From contig JARWIR010000002.1 of NCBI GenBank assembly GCA_029959085.1, forward strand, positions 45,256,233 through 45,320,232: a DNA stretch of 64,000 bases, read 5' to 3'. Of this stretch, positions 11,445-23,241 are shown piece after piece. Each line of letters starts with the position of its first letter. Positions within the stretch are counted from its first letter, which is position 1. Below the pieces are notes generated by a model. That model searched no databases and was not told the origin of the DNA. It was given only the letters and a program-made list of their open reading frames with translations. The position numbers were made by a program, and so were the translations under genes. Source of the stretch: Nemophila menziesii. Lineage: Eukaryota > Streptophyta > Magnoliopsida > Boraginales > Hydrophyllaceae.

Positions 11445-13225
11445 TATTTTTGTGAATCAACTTCAAATGACTTTTATTTCTTTGAGTTTGTAATAATTTT
11501 TTGAATGTACTTAAAATGACTTGTATTTTATTGAACTTAGTATTTTCTATGCTTCATATAAGTCTTTTTTACAAAAAATCAGGATAAATTACCCTTGGGT
11601 AAACCAGAGGTTAACTCAGGGTCAACCCGTGTATGGGTTACCTAAGAGTATGGTAAAATTTTAACCTAACCTTACCCTTGACAAAATGAAGACCCAACTA
11701 CATTACCCTATCTTTACCCTAGACCCCAACTCGTGGAAAACCCGGTCGTTGCTCAACCGCTAGGGCGTACTCTGTTTTCAAGGAAAAAAATTCCATCCAA
11801 AATGATAAAAACATCTTTTCCACATACTCACCCTTTCACACTAAAAAAATACATTTTTCTCTCTAGCTTGGCATTAAACCTCCAAAATAAACATTACATA
11901 TCTCATTTCTCTCTTGTTTTATCGTCACATATTTGGCTGCCATACCACAAAGAGTGATCATTCACTGCCAACAATGCAATACTATTACATGATATTCTCC
12001 AATATTAAATATATTGCAACCATAATTAATTATTAGTTTGTTATACTAATTTATTTTATAGCATATTTATTCTCTAATTATTATCTAATCTTTCTTGCAA
12101 ACCAATATAATCTCACACTATTTTATTAAACATAACTTAATACTTGCAATTTAGATCTTTTTGGTTCAAGCGCCTAACGACTCTTATATTATTAATATAT
12201 TATTTCTTATTATTTATTTTCTCTCTTCCACTTATTTAAATATATCACATGGTATCATAACCATTTATTCAAGTGGTTTCTCATTGTCGTTTCATTCATT
12301 TTCATAAATAGTTAATCCCCATCCACGATACTCCTTCGTTATCATTTCAATCGCTTTCGCGCAAAACAAAATTGTTTTCTCTTAATCCTCTCACAAGATT
12401 CGGAAATAATCCTCTCATACGATTCAAAATAAATCCTCTTGTATGACTCAGAATATTAATTTTCTTGTAGGATTCGGAACTCAATCTCTCGAAGGATTCA
12501 AAATCATAATACTCTCATAGATTTAAAATTAATCCTCATGTAGATTTGAAATCTTGTTAGGTCATGCAATGGTCTCTTCTCAGTAATTTAATCAACATTA
12601 GATTATTGGTTCATGTTTCTCAATGCTTGAATCATAATTTTGCGTCAACACCACGTCACTACATCAACATAATCATCATGTCTCTTCTCAATCAACAACA
12701 CTCAAGACACGCCATCTCGATCCAAACTTCAAACTCAATTCTTCCTTCGACCTACTTGATTTTGAAAGAGAGAATGTTAATTATATTATTACCAAAATTT
12801 ATTATTATCTTATTAGACTAGTTTATTTCCATATCATTTTATTTTTGTAATTAGTTTTGTCTTAGATTTATTGTTCACTAAGTAGTTAGACCTATATATA
12901 TATATATATATATATATCATTTCATTCTATTGTATTAGACAAAACCTAATATTCACAATGTAGTCCTTATAGTCTTTCTTATTCTCGATCCTTATGAGTT
13001 CCAATTATACATATATATTTTCTCATTATTTATTGACTCTCTTCCACTTATTTAAACATCTCACATGAAATATTAAATTTTAAGGTAAAAATCATAAACA
13101 ATATTAAAAATAAAATTGATATTAGCTATGTGAGTTTTTTTTTAATTGAAACCTTAAATAACATTAAAAGGAAATTAAAATTAATTTTGTGTGTTAGGTT
13201 ATCAAGATTTGATTATTTTAATACA
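11445..13225. other. AT-rich intergenic DNA
   Basis: No gene is supported. It includes a cluster of TACCC/GGGTA words at 11585-11720 and a (TA)n microsatellite near 12893-12917. A series of GATTCGGAAT/CCTCTCAT-like short repeats lies at 12390-12550. Confidence 0.5.
12893..12917. repeat. (TA)n microsatellite
   Basis: About twelve uninterrupted TA units, visible directly. Confidence 0.9.
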
Positions 13226-14546
13226 TGTACCCGTGTTTATCCATCGATCCTCAATTTTCTTTTGCCCTCCTTACATTCCACCCACGCACGCATACATCAC
13301 CACACAGTCTATATCCAGCACAACACATTTCTTTACCACTGCCATATGAAGATCCTTATCCACCACTAATATCACTCATACACAATCAACAAGAAGATAT
13401 TGTCCAAGAAATTTTATGTAAATAGTAAATCATTTATAATGAAAATCCTAAAAACATCAACACAAAAATATATTGGAAATTTATGTAAACAGACTAATAT
13501 TTTACCTTCAAACTCTTTTTTCCACTTTTCTATTTTCTCGAGGATTTCTACACTTTCAAAAAAATTATGATTTTTAAAATTCTTTTTGTAAGTAAGTATC
13601 AATTTCTATTATAATGAAACAAATTAGTTTTACAAACGGTTTATTGAGAAAAATTTAATACCTTTAAAGCTCTACTTAAACAAAACTACGCCGCCCCATT
13701 TTATGAATGGGCACTAGACTTGTTCATTTAGAGTGAAGGTATTCTTAACCATATGGTAAGTAACTCTAATCGCTAAACTGAGAATACCAATACTAGGATA
13801 AGGGTAAAAAATTATTACCCTCGGATTAGTTTGGGCTTATCTCGGGATAAAATCAGGTTCACCTTGGTTGAAAGTAGTAAATAAATGCTTAAAATTCAAC
13901 CTTTCTAAAATGAAAAAAATTAAAATAATAAGTATATTACACATTTCTAATATCAGTCTCGAGCATACCATTGAGCAATCTAAATCTTCGATATGTTACA
14001 CATTTTCTAATTTGACACTAATAAAATTAGATCTCAGTCAAATAAATTTATATTGGAAAGAATGTACTTCTCCAATAAAATTTAAAATAATTTGAACGAA
14101 AATATAAAAAACATAAAATTAAAAAATATCACATAGTATTTTTATTTCAAGACATGATATATAAAATCTAAAATAATGATTAGGTTGGGAAAATCAAACA
14201 TGGCTATTGAGATCAAATTTAATAATGTGACATTATATATGAAAAAAATTATATAAGTTGATAAAAAAATTTAAATGTGAATTAAGACCTAAATTTGGTT
14301 AAATTTATTTTCCTCTTAGGTTGGACTCCTAATATTGCTCAACTCCACCATAGAAAAACCATACTCATAGAATACATTATTTTAAATTCTTTGACTTTGA
14401 ATTAGGCTTGGTTTGGATTTTAATCTCATGGGCTCAATTTTAAACCACTCTAACCATGCAAAATGATATTTTGTAGCCATTACAATTCATTTACAAAAGA
14501 AATTTTCTTACTAAAGAACGAGACCTAGACAAGTAGTATTTCATTA

Positions 14547-14725
14547 GGGTAATACTTCCATCCAATATTGGATGATCCAATATTCCTATCACAGCCATTG
14601 ATTATTATAACAAAACACATGTCACTAGATAAATATGTTAGCTACTTTTGCAAGTTTAAAACATGGGGTATGTGTATTAATATAATTGGTGTAGGATCAT
14701 CCAATATTGGATGGAAGAATTTTCC
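14547..14725. mobile_element. Mutator-like MITE, 179 bp, with 9-bp target duplication
   Basis: Terminal inverted repeats of 32 bp (14547-14578 and 14694-14725) match except for a few outer bases. Their shared core includes CTTCCATCCAATATTGGATG. The element is flanked on both sides by the 9-bp direct repeat ATTTCATTA (14538-14546 and 14726-14734), the length made by Mutator-type transposases. It has no coding capacity. It is absent at the matching place in copies B and C, so it inserted after block A separated from them. Confidence 0.85.
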
Positions 14726-14743
14726 ATTTCATTATTATCGTAC

Positions 14744-14825
14744 GGGTAAAACTTCCATCTAATATTTGATGGTCCAATATTTATATCACAACCATCGATT
14801 TTTTAACAAAACACATGTCACTGTA
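14744..14825 (+). mobile_element. Truncated second copy of the same MITE
   Basis: Starting at GGGTAAAACTTCCATC, 19 bp beyond the end of the complete MITE, the left terminal repeat and part of the interior (ending near ACACATGTCACT) recur in direct orientation with several substitutions. No right terminal repeat follows. Confidence 0.7.
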
Positions 14826-16781
14826 TGTGTAACCCAAATATGGAATCTTAACTTCTCCATCGTAAAACTTTAATCTTTAACATCTCATCATTATCAGATC
14901 TAATTTTTTTGCAACCCAAATACCCTCAGTAATCTTGTCTTCACTCAACTTTTTTTTTTAAATCCGATCATTTCTTTCAATCTAAATTATGATATATATA
15001 TATACGAATAATTTCTAGTTTCGCATTATAATATATAATATTTATATAAGAAGAAAAGTAATTCACAATTGGTTGTTTTTTTCAATCCAAATTACATATG
15101 ATTCCCTTATCTTTTCTTGGCTAAACATATTATTAAATATATATTTGTATTCATCATTTTGTTTTGAAAATAGATTGTTTCTTTTAATCTATATGGTATA
15201 CGAAAACAATTGCAAATAGAATTTTGAAAATCTTATTTTCAATTAATTGATTATGGAGAGTTTCAACAAATTACCCAATTAAGGTTTTTCATGATATCTA
15301 ATGAAGAAGAATATGACTTTCTAGATGTATGTCATATTTTCACTTGGCTTTTAACAAAAAAAAAAGTTAGATCTCAAACTCAAATAAGCAATTTTTTTGT
15401 TGTTATTTTATTTATATGATTAAGTCTAAATTTGTATACTGTTAAATTCTTTCTCTTATAGACAATTATATGCTTGAGATGCTAAACCAAATTTTTCTAT
15501 GATTGTTGTTTGGAATAATATGAATTCTATGTATATATATTATACACAAACATATAGGGGAGTGGTCAATTTAATTTAGTACAATACATTTTAATAAATT
15601 TTATACTATAAACTAATATGTGTACAGATTAATTATTTATGATCTATTTAAATTATTATAATTAAATTTTTGGACTTAGCTTTATTCAGATTTGTTGATA
15701 ATCAGATGAATTGTTGTAATTAAACAAATTATATCTATTGAGCTTCATTAATAATTGTTCCAATTTTAATTAGTACTAATCATAAAATTTTATTTATTGT
15801 TTAAAACAAATAAAAAGAAAGTTTTATATCTCAAAAAAGGATCTCAAATTGATTTTGAACTTTATAATTTTTTTATGATACATCAATTTGATATAATTAG
15901 GTTGCTCTATATTCCTTTTCTAGAACTAAAATTTTATCTATTATCATTTAAGTATTTTAAATTTCAATTGATATAATATGTTTCAAATAATTGTAATCTT
16001 TCACCATAAGATAGAAAATTGCTAGTCTAACATGCAAAAAATTTCTTCTATAGTTAAATCTTCATAAATTCACTAATCTAAATGCTAAAACTTCACATTA
16101 TCGATTTGTTACTTGATATGTGTCATAAACCTATCAAATGAGAAGTGATCCATTTCTACAACCAGATATTTTAGCTCTCATGATCTCTGTTAAGGTAATA
16201 ACTTTGTAACAATCATAAATTCATTGTTCATGTGATTTAAATAGCATAATATCATGTTTTCCTTATTGTTTTTCAAGAATATGTGTGACAGTAAATTGTT
16301 TTTCGATCAAGATTCTAAAGACCTTAATACCCTTCAACACCAAGTTTTCCAATCTTTTTCTTTTTAATATTATATCCACTAAGAGGCAAAGTTTTGGTAG
16401 GAATTAAATTGCATTACTTAATCAAAGTGACAAACTTGTTAAAAAAATCTAAATTCACAAATTGTAATCACGAAAGGTTGATAATGAGCACGAGCCACTA
16501 GATGAGACATAGTAATGTTGAAAAAAGCATAATAAAAAATTGGGTACCTTTTTAACAAAACTTTGTTTTTGATAAAATTAAGACTTTTTAGAGAAAAAAA
16601 TAGGTTGCTGAATATACCCATTTATGTTGTATATTGAAATAACACATGGATCAGAAGTATATTTGTTATTTTTTAAAGGATGGAGGTAATATTTGGCTAT
16701 TAGATGTAATACATGGACCAATGTTGCTACTATTTATGTTTATGAACTAAATATATTTTGCATTTTCTTGGAAATTTGTAG

Positions 16782-17112
16782 AATGGAGGAGCAGTAGTTG
16801 CGGTTGCAAGGAAGCTAGGGAAAGCTCAGCTGCATACACAACCCTGGAGCACGAATTCGAGTATTTGGTAAGTGAAAAGTGATCTATTATTATTTTGTTT
16901 TACAATAATGATGTTTAAATTAATGAAAAGTGAATTTTTTTTTTTTGATTTACTATTAATGTTATATTTGTTTGTATGATTGGCAGCAAGCAAAAGTGAA
17001 GGAGACAGTGTGTCCTGTTAAGCCGCGACTAAGGAAAAAAGGTGAAGATGAGGCTGCAATTGGGCGGCAACTGACTAATTTGGAAGATCTAGCTACAATC
17101 CTGTCATCATAA
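16782..17112 (+). CDS. Possible last two exons of an unknown gene
   Basis: Two short exon-like segments, 16782-16867 and 16987-17112, are bounded by GT/AG sites and join in frame to encode ...AAYTTLEHEFEYL + QAKVKETVCPVKPRLRKK... ending LTNLEDLATILSS and a TAA. The joined peptide is charged and helix-prone. An AATAAG-type sequence lies about 30 bp after the stop. I do not recognise the family and see no upstream exon with a start codon; the sequence before 16620 belongs to repeat block A. It could be the 3' end of a host gene or a gene fragment carried with the block. The two segments are not seen in copies B or C. Confidence 0.3.
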
Positions 17113-17119
17113 AGTTTCA

Positions 17120-18289
17120 AAAGATAAAATTTTGGGGGTTTGTAATAAGAGGAGGGTTATTTTGTATGTTTGTTTGTTTAACTGAATATTATTTTATCTA
17201 TTTAGGTTTGAATATGAAATTTTAGTATGTGATGTATTTGTATAGTGAATTATCTCTGTACATCTTGACTTTATGAATTTTGTTTTAAACTTATCTCTAC
17301 ATTTATTCGAAATTCATAGTTTTGGATTGGCGTGCAATAAGAGTTGTCTTGTATTAAACTGAAACTCCTATGTTTTCTCCCCGTAGGCATGTTAAGAATG
17401 ACCATTTTTATGTTAATTTGTAATTATTCTATAGATTGATTAGTGAATGCAAGTGACTTCACATGTCTCTTTTTTTGTAATGACTGATCTTCTCTGTCTA
17501 TTTATAGATTCTTGAATAATACTAAGTTCAAAAATCTTTTAACATTTAGTATGTTATTTTAGTCCATACTTGTCAAATTGGGAATGGAAATATTAAGTTG
17601 GTTTTATTATCAAATAAACAAATGCATCAGAAGTTGCAAAGTATATCATGAACGCATCCCAAGTATATTTTTGTAGCTTAATATAAATGACTATACGTTT
17701 TTGACAAAATAGAATTTATAAAGTTGTCATGCCTTTGAAATATATGTTTATTTATTTCATTAAGACTCTTTTTTTGTTAATTATAAAGACTAATATTATA
17801 TATTTAGGTTTTAAATGATTCCCATTGGTGGGTATATAAATTTTGACGATGACAAATTGGTTTGTAGCTATAACCCAAATAAAGATAGTGAATTGTTTAC
17901 TATGTCCCATTTGATTTAGTGTATAGGAAACCAAATTTGGGATATGTAGGAGATGTGTATTCTTTAACCAAATCATTATAACAAACTTACTTGATGTACA
18001 CTTAGAGATTTGGTCAATTAGCATATACGATTTTAAACCTTTGAATTCCTTCATACTCTCGTAATCAATGTCTCCAACCCAAAATTGTGATGAGAAATAT
18101 ATCAGTAATATTGTTGAGAAAGATATAGTTCTATGTTCAGGTCAAAGTTTAACGATTATGTTGTCTTGCAAACCTAAAAACATCAAACGTGCACTTTACC
18201 GTGGAAGATGAAATCTTAATGAGATAGGTTTTTGTCTTACTAAGTGTTTCTAATTAAGTTACTCTGTTTACCATGGATAACGCACATTA
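17120..18289. other. Spacer between copies A and B
   Basis: No gene or named repeat supported. AT-rich. Confidence 0.5.
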
Positions 18290-20194
18290 TGGATATAAAA
18301 GCAGGACCACATAGTCTTCTTCCAACACCACACATATTTTAACCACCGTCATACAAAGATCTTTTTAAACCACAAATATCACTGCTACACCATCAACAAG
18401 AAAATATTGTCTAAGAAACAAAAATTAATGTAAAACATCAATCTTTTTTACCTAAAATCCTAAAAAAATTAAAATAAACACTAATTTTCACTCGTATACC
18501 AAAACTAATCTTTTACCTTCATAATATTTTCTCCACTTTCTTATTTTCTCAAGATTTTCCAACATTTTCACAGTTTTTTAAAAGTTTTAAGATTTTTTTT
18601 AAATAAATAGCTACTTTATTATAACTAAGCAAGTTAGATCCATATATGATTTGTTGGGAAAAATATTAAATTCATTATAGCTCTACTTAACCAAAAGGAC
18701 GTGTTCCTTTTTTAAGATGAGCACAGATCGTGATCACCTAGTGTTGAATGGATTCTTAACCCCAATGGTAACTAACCATGATTGCTAAATTGATAAAACT
18801 AACCCTATGGTAGGGGTAAAAATTATCACCCTCGGACTTATTTAGGTTAATATCGTGTTCATCTTGATCGAAAGTAGTAAAAAATGCTTACAATAATTAT
18901 ATTAAAACAAAAATATATTACACATTTTTAGGATCAATCTCAAGCATACTCCTAATCAAACGAAACCCTTCATATATTACTCATTTTTTAATTCGACAGT
19001 AATAAAATAGGGTCTCAATTAAATAAATTTATATTTGGTAGGCCCTATTGACACTAATTTGACACAAATCATTCTAAAATGCATCTTCGGGCCCTATTTT
19101 TTTCCTCCTTAATTTAAGATAATATTTGAGTAATGCGGGTTAAGTTTCTTTCTCATGAGCTCGATTTGGGTAGGCTCTCAATCAAACTCAGCCTTATCCA
19201 TAGAAAATCCAGACCCATAAAATATGTCATTTTAAATTCTTTGACTCTTAAAGTGTGTTTACTTTTGATTATGATCTTGTATTGGGCTCAATCTTAACCA
19301 ACTCTACTCATATCTTTTTTCACTTAAACATGAATTTGATAAAAAGGAAAGAAGTGCCTTACAAGTTTTCAACCGATACTCGGGGTACGCATCCATACTA
19401 ATTAACCTATTAAACTGGAGACTTAAAGTAAAGGCCCAATTTCCAAACAACAGTCCATTAAGTTGTTATTTTTATTACTATACGGAGTAAAGCAGAAGTT
19501 TATGTCCCTATTACAAGCAAGGTTACAAATATCTCAAAAAGAGTGCGAATTGATCTAGAGGTTCTTTTCTGATGGAAAGATAGTTAATTATATTATTATA
19601 CTCACACGAGCTAACGAGTATGATCGAGAAACTATAGTAGTCTCTCTTATCCCCAAGACCTTGGCTTCAAGAGGTGATCCAACCTTGAAATCCCAAGCTT
19701 ACCCTTCCAAAACTTGTATTATACATCCAGCCTACACTATTAGTACAAAATTTATAGCTAGCATCAATATGTGTATGGATTGAGGGCTTACTTACAGTAG
19801 AAATATAATTTATATAACCATAAGCTTAACTTGTACAAATTCTTACAACCCTATCAATCGGTTGGAACCCTAATTTCAATCATTCAACCACTGCAACCCA
19901 AATACCCTCAAGAATCTCGTATGTACTCAAAAAAATGTTTAAAAAATTTATTATTTCTTTCAATCCAAATGATATATGAATAATCTCTGAATTTTTCATG
20001 CCAATATAAAATCTTCATATTAAATGTAAATTAATTCATAACTGGTTGTTTCTTTTGATACAAAGCATATATGTTGTCTTTATTTTCTCTTAGCCAAACA
20101 TATTCATAAAGATATATTTTCATTCATCATTTTGTTTTAAAAAAAATCGGGTGTTTCTTTTAATTTATATGGTATACGAAAATAAGTGCAACTA
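18290..20194. repeat. Large repeat block, copy B, part 1
   Basis: The left part of copy B, colinear with 13230-15210 and 49490-51340. It is cut at 20194 by Athila element 1 and resumes at 30993. Part of it (19380-19800) has no match in A or C and may be a private insertion. Confidence 0.65.
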
Positions 20195-21756
20195 TGGTGG
20201 TCCTTTGTGTGTTCTAAATTAAATGCAAATGTAAATCGAACCACAACCGCAAGTGTACGGTTGTCCCAAGTAGTATAACTGATAATACAGATTCGTTCCA
20301 AGGACGGGATGGTTGACTACAATGCTTATCTATTAATGATTGATGCACTTATGAAAACAAATAGAGGTAAAATGTTTGTTTGGTTTTTGATATTAAAGCT
20401 ACTAAATGAAAGACAAATATTAAAATGCAAATAAAAGATAAGACGCAAGTACAATGATGTAAAACGCAATATGAGATGTAGCACTTGAGAACGCAAGGAT
20501 CCTCCCAATCCTATTTCCCAACTTATGTTGTTTAAGGGCTAAATTAGTCATTTACAATGGCCGGGATTCTAAATTCCTTATACCCCCGTCAGGGTGGACT
20601 ATAAGGCGATCCTAAAGTGTCACTAGTCCCGTCAGGGTAAATATGATCCACCATTGGATGGTTAAGTTTTATTACCTCATTGTCCCTAGGATTAGCTAGG
20701 TTCGTCAGAATCATTAACTTCTATCCTAGATTGAATAAATGGTTCTGTACCTAAACCCTCCGTCAGGATGATCCAATCGCCACTAATTGGAATAGCCTAG
20801 ATACTAACCCCTGTTCCTAGTTCATGACGCTAAAAACAGTAAACATTCATGATTTATCGAAAAGAGTAAAAGCCCTAATTTAGTTTAATTCAATAAAAAC
20901 CCAAATTCAACATTCGTTAATTAATAAGATTGGGATTCACCCATTGTTTGTTCTCAAGTACTATGAAAAGCTTAGCTCATATTAAAATGAAATACGAAAT
21001 TAAATGTAAAGGAATTCATATTGTTTACAAAATTAAAAGATAAGAAAAACCTAATTTCCGGAATCGGAATGACTACGAACGGAGATATAGACTCTCTCCA
21101 GCTCTCGTAGCTTCTTCTCCTTCCTTCAGTTGCTTCTCTCTAGTGTTTTTAATCTTGCAGAATGTGAATTGTTTGTAAAATAGAAGTGAAGGGCTGGTTT
21201 TATAGGTGGAAATTCGGACTTGGCCCTAATCTTTTAATTAAATGAAATATAAAAGGCCCAAGTCCACTAACTTAGCCCAAAATCCCGTAACTGATGATAT
21301 GCCTTCACTAAAACGGCTTTTCCCGATGCGTTATGAGTCCGATTGACCTCATTCCAGTTGCTAAAGTTCCGTAACTCGATAAGGAGCGTTTTCTCTTCAA
21401 AGGTCAGCGGCTAAATCATCGCTTAAGCACCTCGAAATCAGCAATCTATGGCCTGGAAAATGGATTTTCAGCTCTAAAAATAATATCTTCGGAATTTCTC
21501 TTCAAGTCTTGACTCTATCTTTTGATCTTTGACTTTCTCCTCGGATTCCACTTCTAGCTAACATCTAAAATCTGTGAACTTTACACTAAAAATACCAATA
21601 TTACGCGCAAAAGCTTAATAAACTAAAAATGCTAGAAATAAAAGAGGAAAATCATATTATTGCATATTTAGTCCTAAAGTCTATCAAATTGATTAAATAA
21701 ACACCAAAAATGAGGTCTCCTAAGGGTCGAAAATAAGAACAATTAAGGAGACATCA
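20195..21756 (-). repeat. 3' LTR of element 1
   Basis: 1562 bp, about 98% identical to 29440-30987. It contains CCCGTCAGGG at 20585-20594 and 20628-20637 and weaker copies near 20703 and 20760. Relative to the 5' LTR it keeps 14 bp near 21707-21720. Both LTRs contain a meaningless 60-codon open frame. Confidence 0.95.
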
Positions 21757-21772
21757 AGACCCCCATCTCAAA
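21757..21772 (-). promoter_or_regulatory. Polypurine tract of element 1
   Basis: Directly upstream (minus strand) of the 3' LTR is a purine-rich GAGATGGGGGTCT-type tract, the usual primer site for plus-strand DNA synthesis. Confidence 0.7.
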
Positions 21773-22300
21773 CCTTTGTCGCTCCGACAAAGCAAAACAA
21801 AACAAAACAAGGGGTAGAAGTAAACGCAAGAACAAATAGAAGCTAGCAAATAAACCTAAAGCAATTCTTAAGATAAATCTCATATAGCAAAACTTTAAGA
21901 ACTAACATATACATACACTAATCATGCAACATCAAATATAAATAATCTCAATCATAAAATTAAAGTCGCAATGCTTGAAGGTTACACTTGTACTCATCTC
22001 TGTATGATGGCTATAGGGTGGTCATTAATCCTACCTCGCTTTGAACGCTCCACCTAGTGTATTCCCTATCAACAGAATTATAAATTCACTATGTACTTAA
22101 GAATCACGAGGTCTTTATGGTTTTAATAATGGCTTAAGGACTATATGGATGTATATTTGGTAAATTCGAAGGGAGCTTTTGGCTCTCTCCTCACTTACCA
22201 TCAACATGTCCTCGAGCTTGAGTTTACGCTCAAAAATGTTCTCACTCACCCAATTGACACGCTAATGTTGCGTCCCCAATGTCAACCCAACTAAACTAAG

Positions 22301-22642
22301 ATGATTTCCAAAATATTCCACTTTGCCGATTTTTATTCTTTCTTTTTTTTATTTTCTTTTTCTCTTTTTTTTTCCAACTCTCGGCAAAGGGTTACAAATA
22401 ATAATATCATCTTTCATTTTTGTGCCTCAATACAAACACATATAATCCCTTCCCAATGTAATTTCCCAAATGTGGACCCTCCACCCCAAACTCAAGCTCG
22501 AGACAAGTCTCAGGGTTGTGATTCAAGTGCGGGTCATTTGGTCATGCCTAATAATCTAAAGGATAATGGGCTTATATCGTGGCTACAAAAGAAAAGGCTT
22601 AAGGCTCAAACTTGGGCTAAGACGGATAAAATTATAATATAA
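22301..22642 (+). other. Antisense ORF in the 3' region of element 1
   Basis: A 113-codon frame runs opposite to the element. Its second half (VDPPPQTQARDKSQ..., then VMPNNLK and LQKKRLKA) is matched in the same relative place and orientation by a frame in element 2 (43642-43896). The first half is a low-complexity F-rich stretch. No known domain. It may simply reflect nucleotide conservation of the 3' untranslated region. Confidence 0.35.
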
Positions 22643-23241
22643 GGGATAGCAAGCTAAAAGGCTTCAAATGGCTAACAAAAAAACTGCCCCTATCATTTTC
22701 CTAAGTACATAGCTTGTCTTTAGTTCATATCTAGGTGGGTTCTCTACTAATTAGGATTTCACGTTCTACACACCAAACATATTCCTTAAGTACAAGCTTA
22801 CTTCATTTGCATTGTTCATTAATTTTTCCTATCAATTACCTATGTTCGTATGCAATTGTAAGTGCGTTTTATGTTATTCCCTAAAGTCCACTATTTACTA
22901 TCATAGATTCATCAAAAGTATGGTTAAAGGGACATTTAAAATCTTCTATAGTCAAACGCAACTCCGAAAATTATTTTATTGAAAGCAAATAAAACATATA
23001 ACACATAAAAACTGGGATGAGGCAACGAGCCCCACCCCAAACTCAAAAATGAGTCGTGTCCCCACGACTCGAAAAGACTTAACGCAATAAAAATAAACTA
23101 AACTAACTAAAACGCGAAAGGGATAGAAAACGTATCTCAACCAGCGCGAGGCTGGTTATCGGTGTTGCGTCCATGAACTTTCTCTTGCGTAAGAATACCA
23201 TAGGTGGCGTGTTGAATTGTGCTCACCCCCATTAACATGTT

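Larger units (their letters stand above)
13230..16620. repeat. Large repeat block, copy A (partial)
   Basis: This block aligns colinearly with copy B (18290-20194 continued at 30993-32040) and copy C (49490-52945). Shared landmarks in order are CCTCAATTTTCTTTTGCC (A and C), the ACCATCAACAAGAA-like word, the GGGTAAAA.TTATTACCCTCG stretch, CAACCCAAATACCCTC, the TTTAATCTATATGGTATA.GAAA stretch, ACCCAATTAAGG and TTTGTTTTTGAT. Copies are diverged and carry private insertions. A stops matching after about 16620, where it runs into a different 3' sequence. No coding function is evident in the shared part. Confidence 0.7.

Noticed and set aside
20326..20508. 60-codon ORF repeated at 29571-29753
   Set aside because: It lies in both LTRs and is duplicated because the LTRs are; no domain or start context supports a protein.
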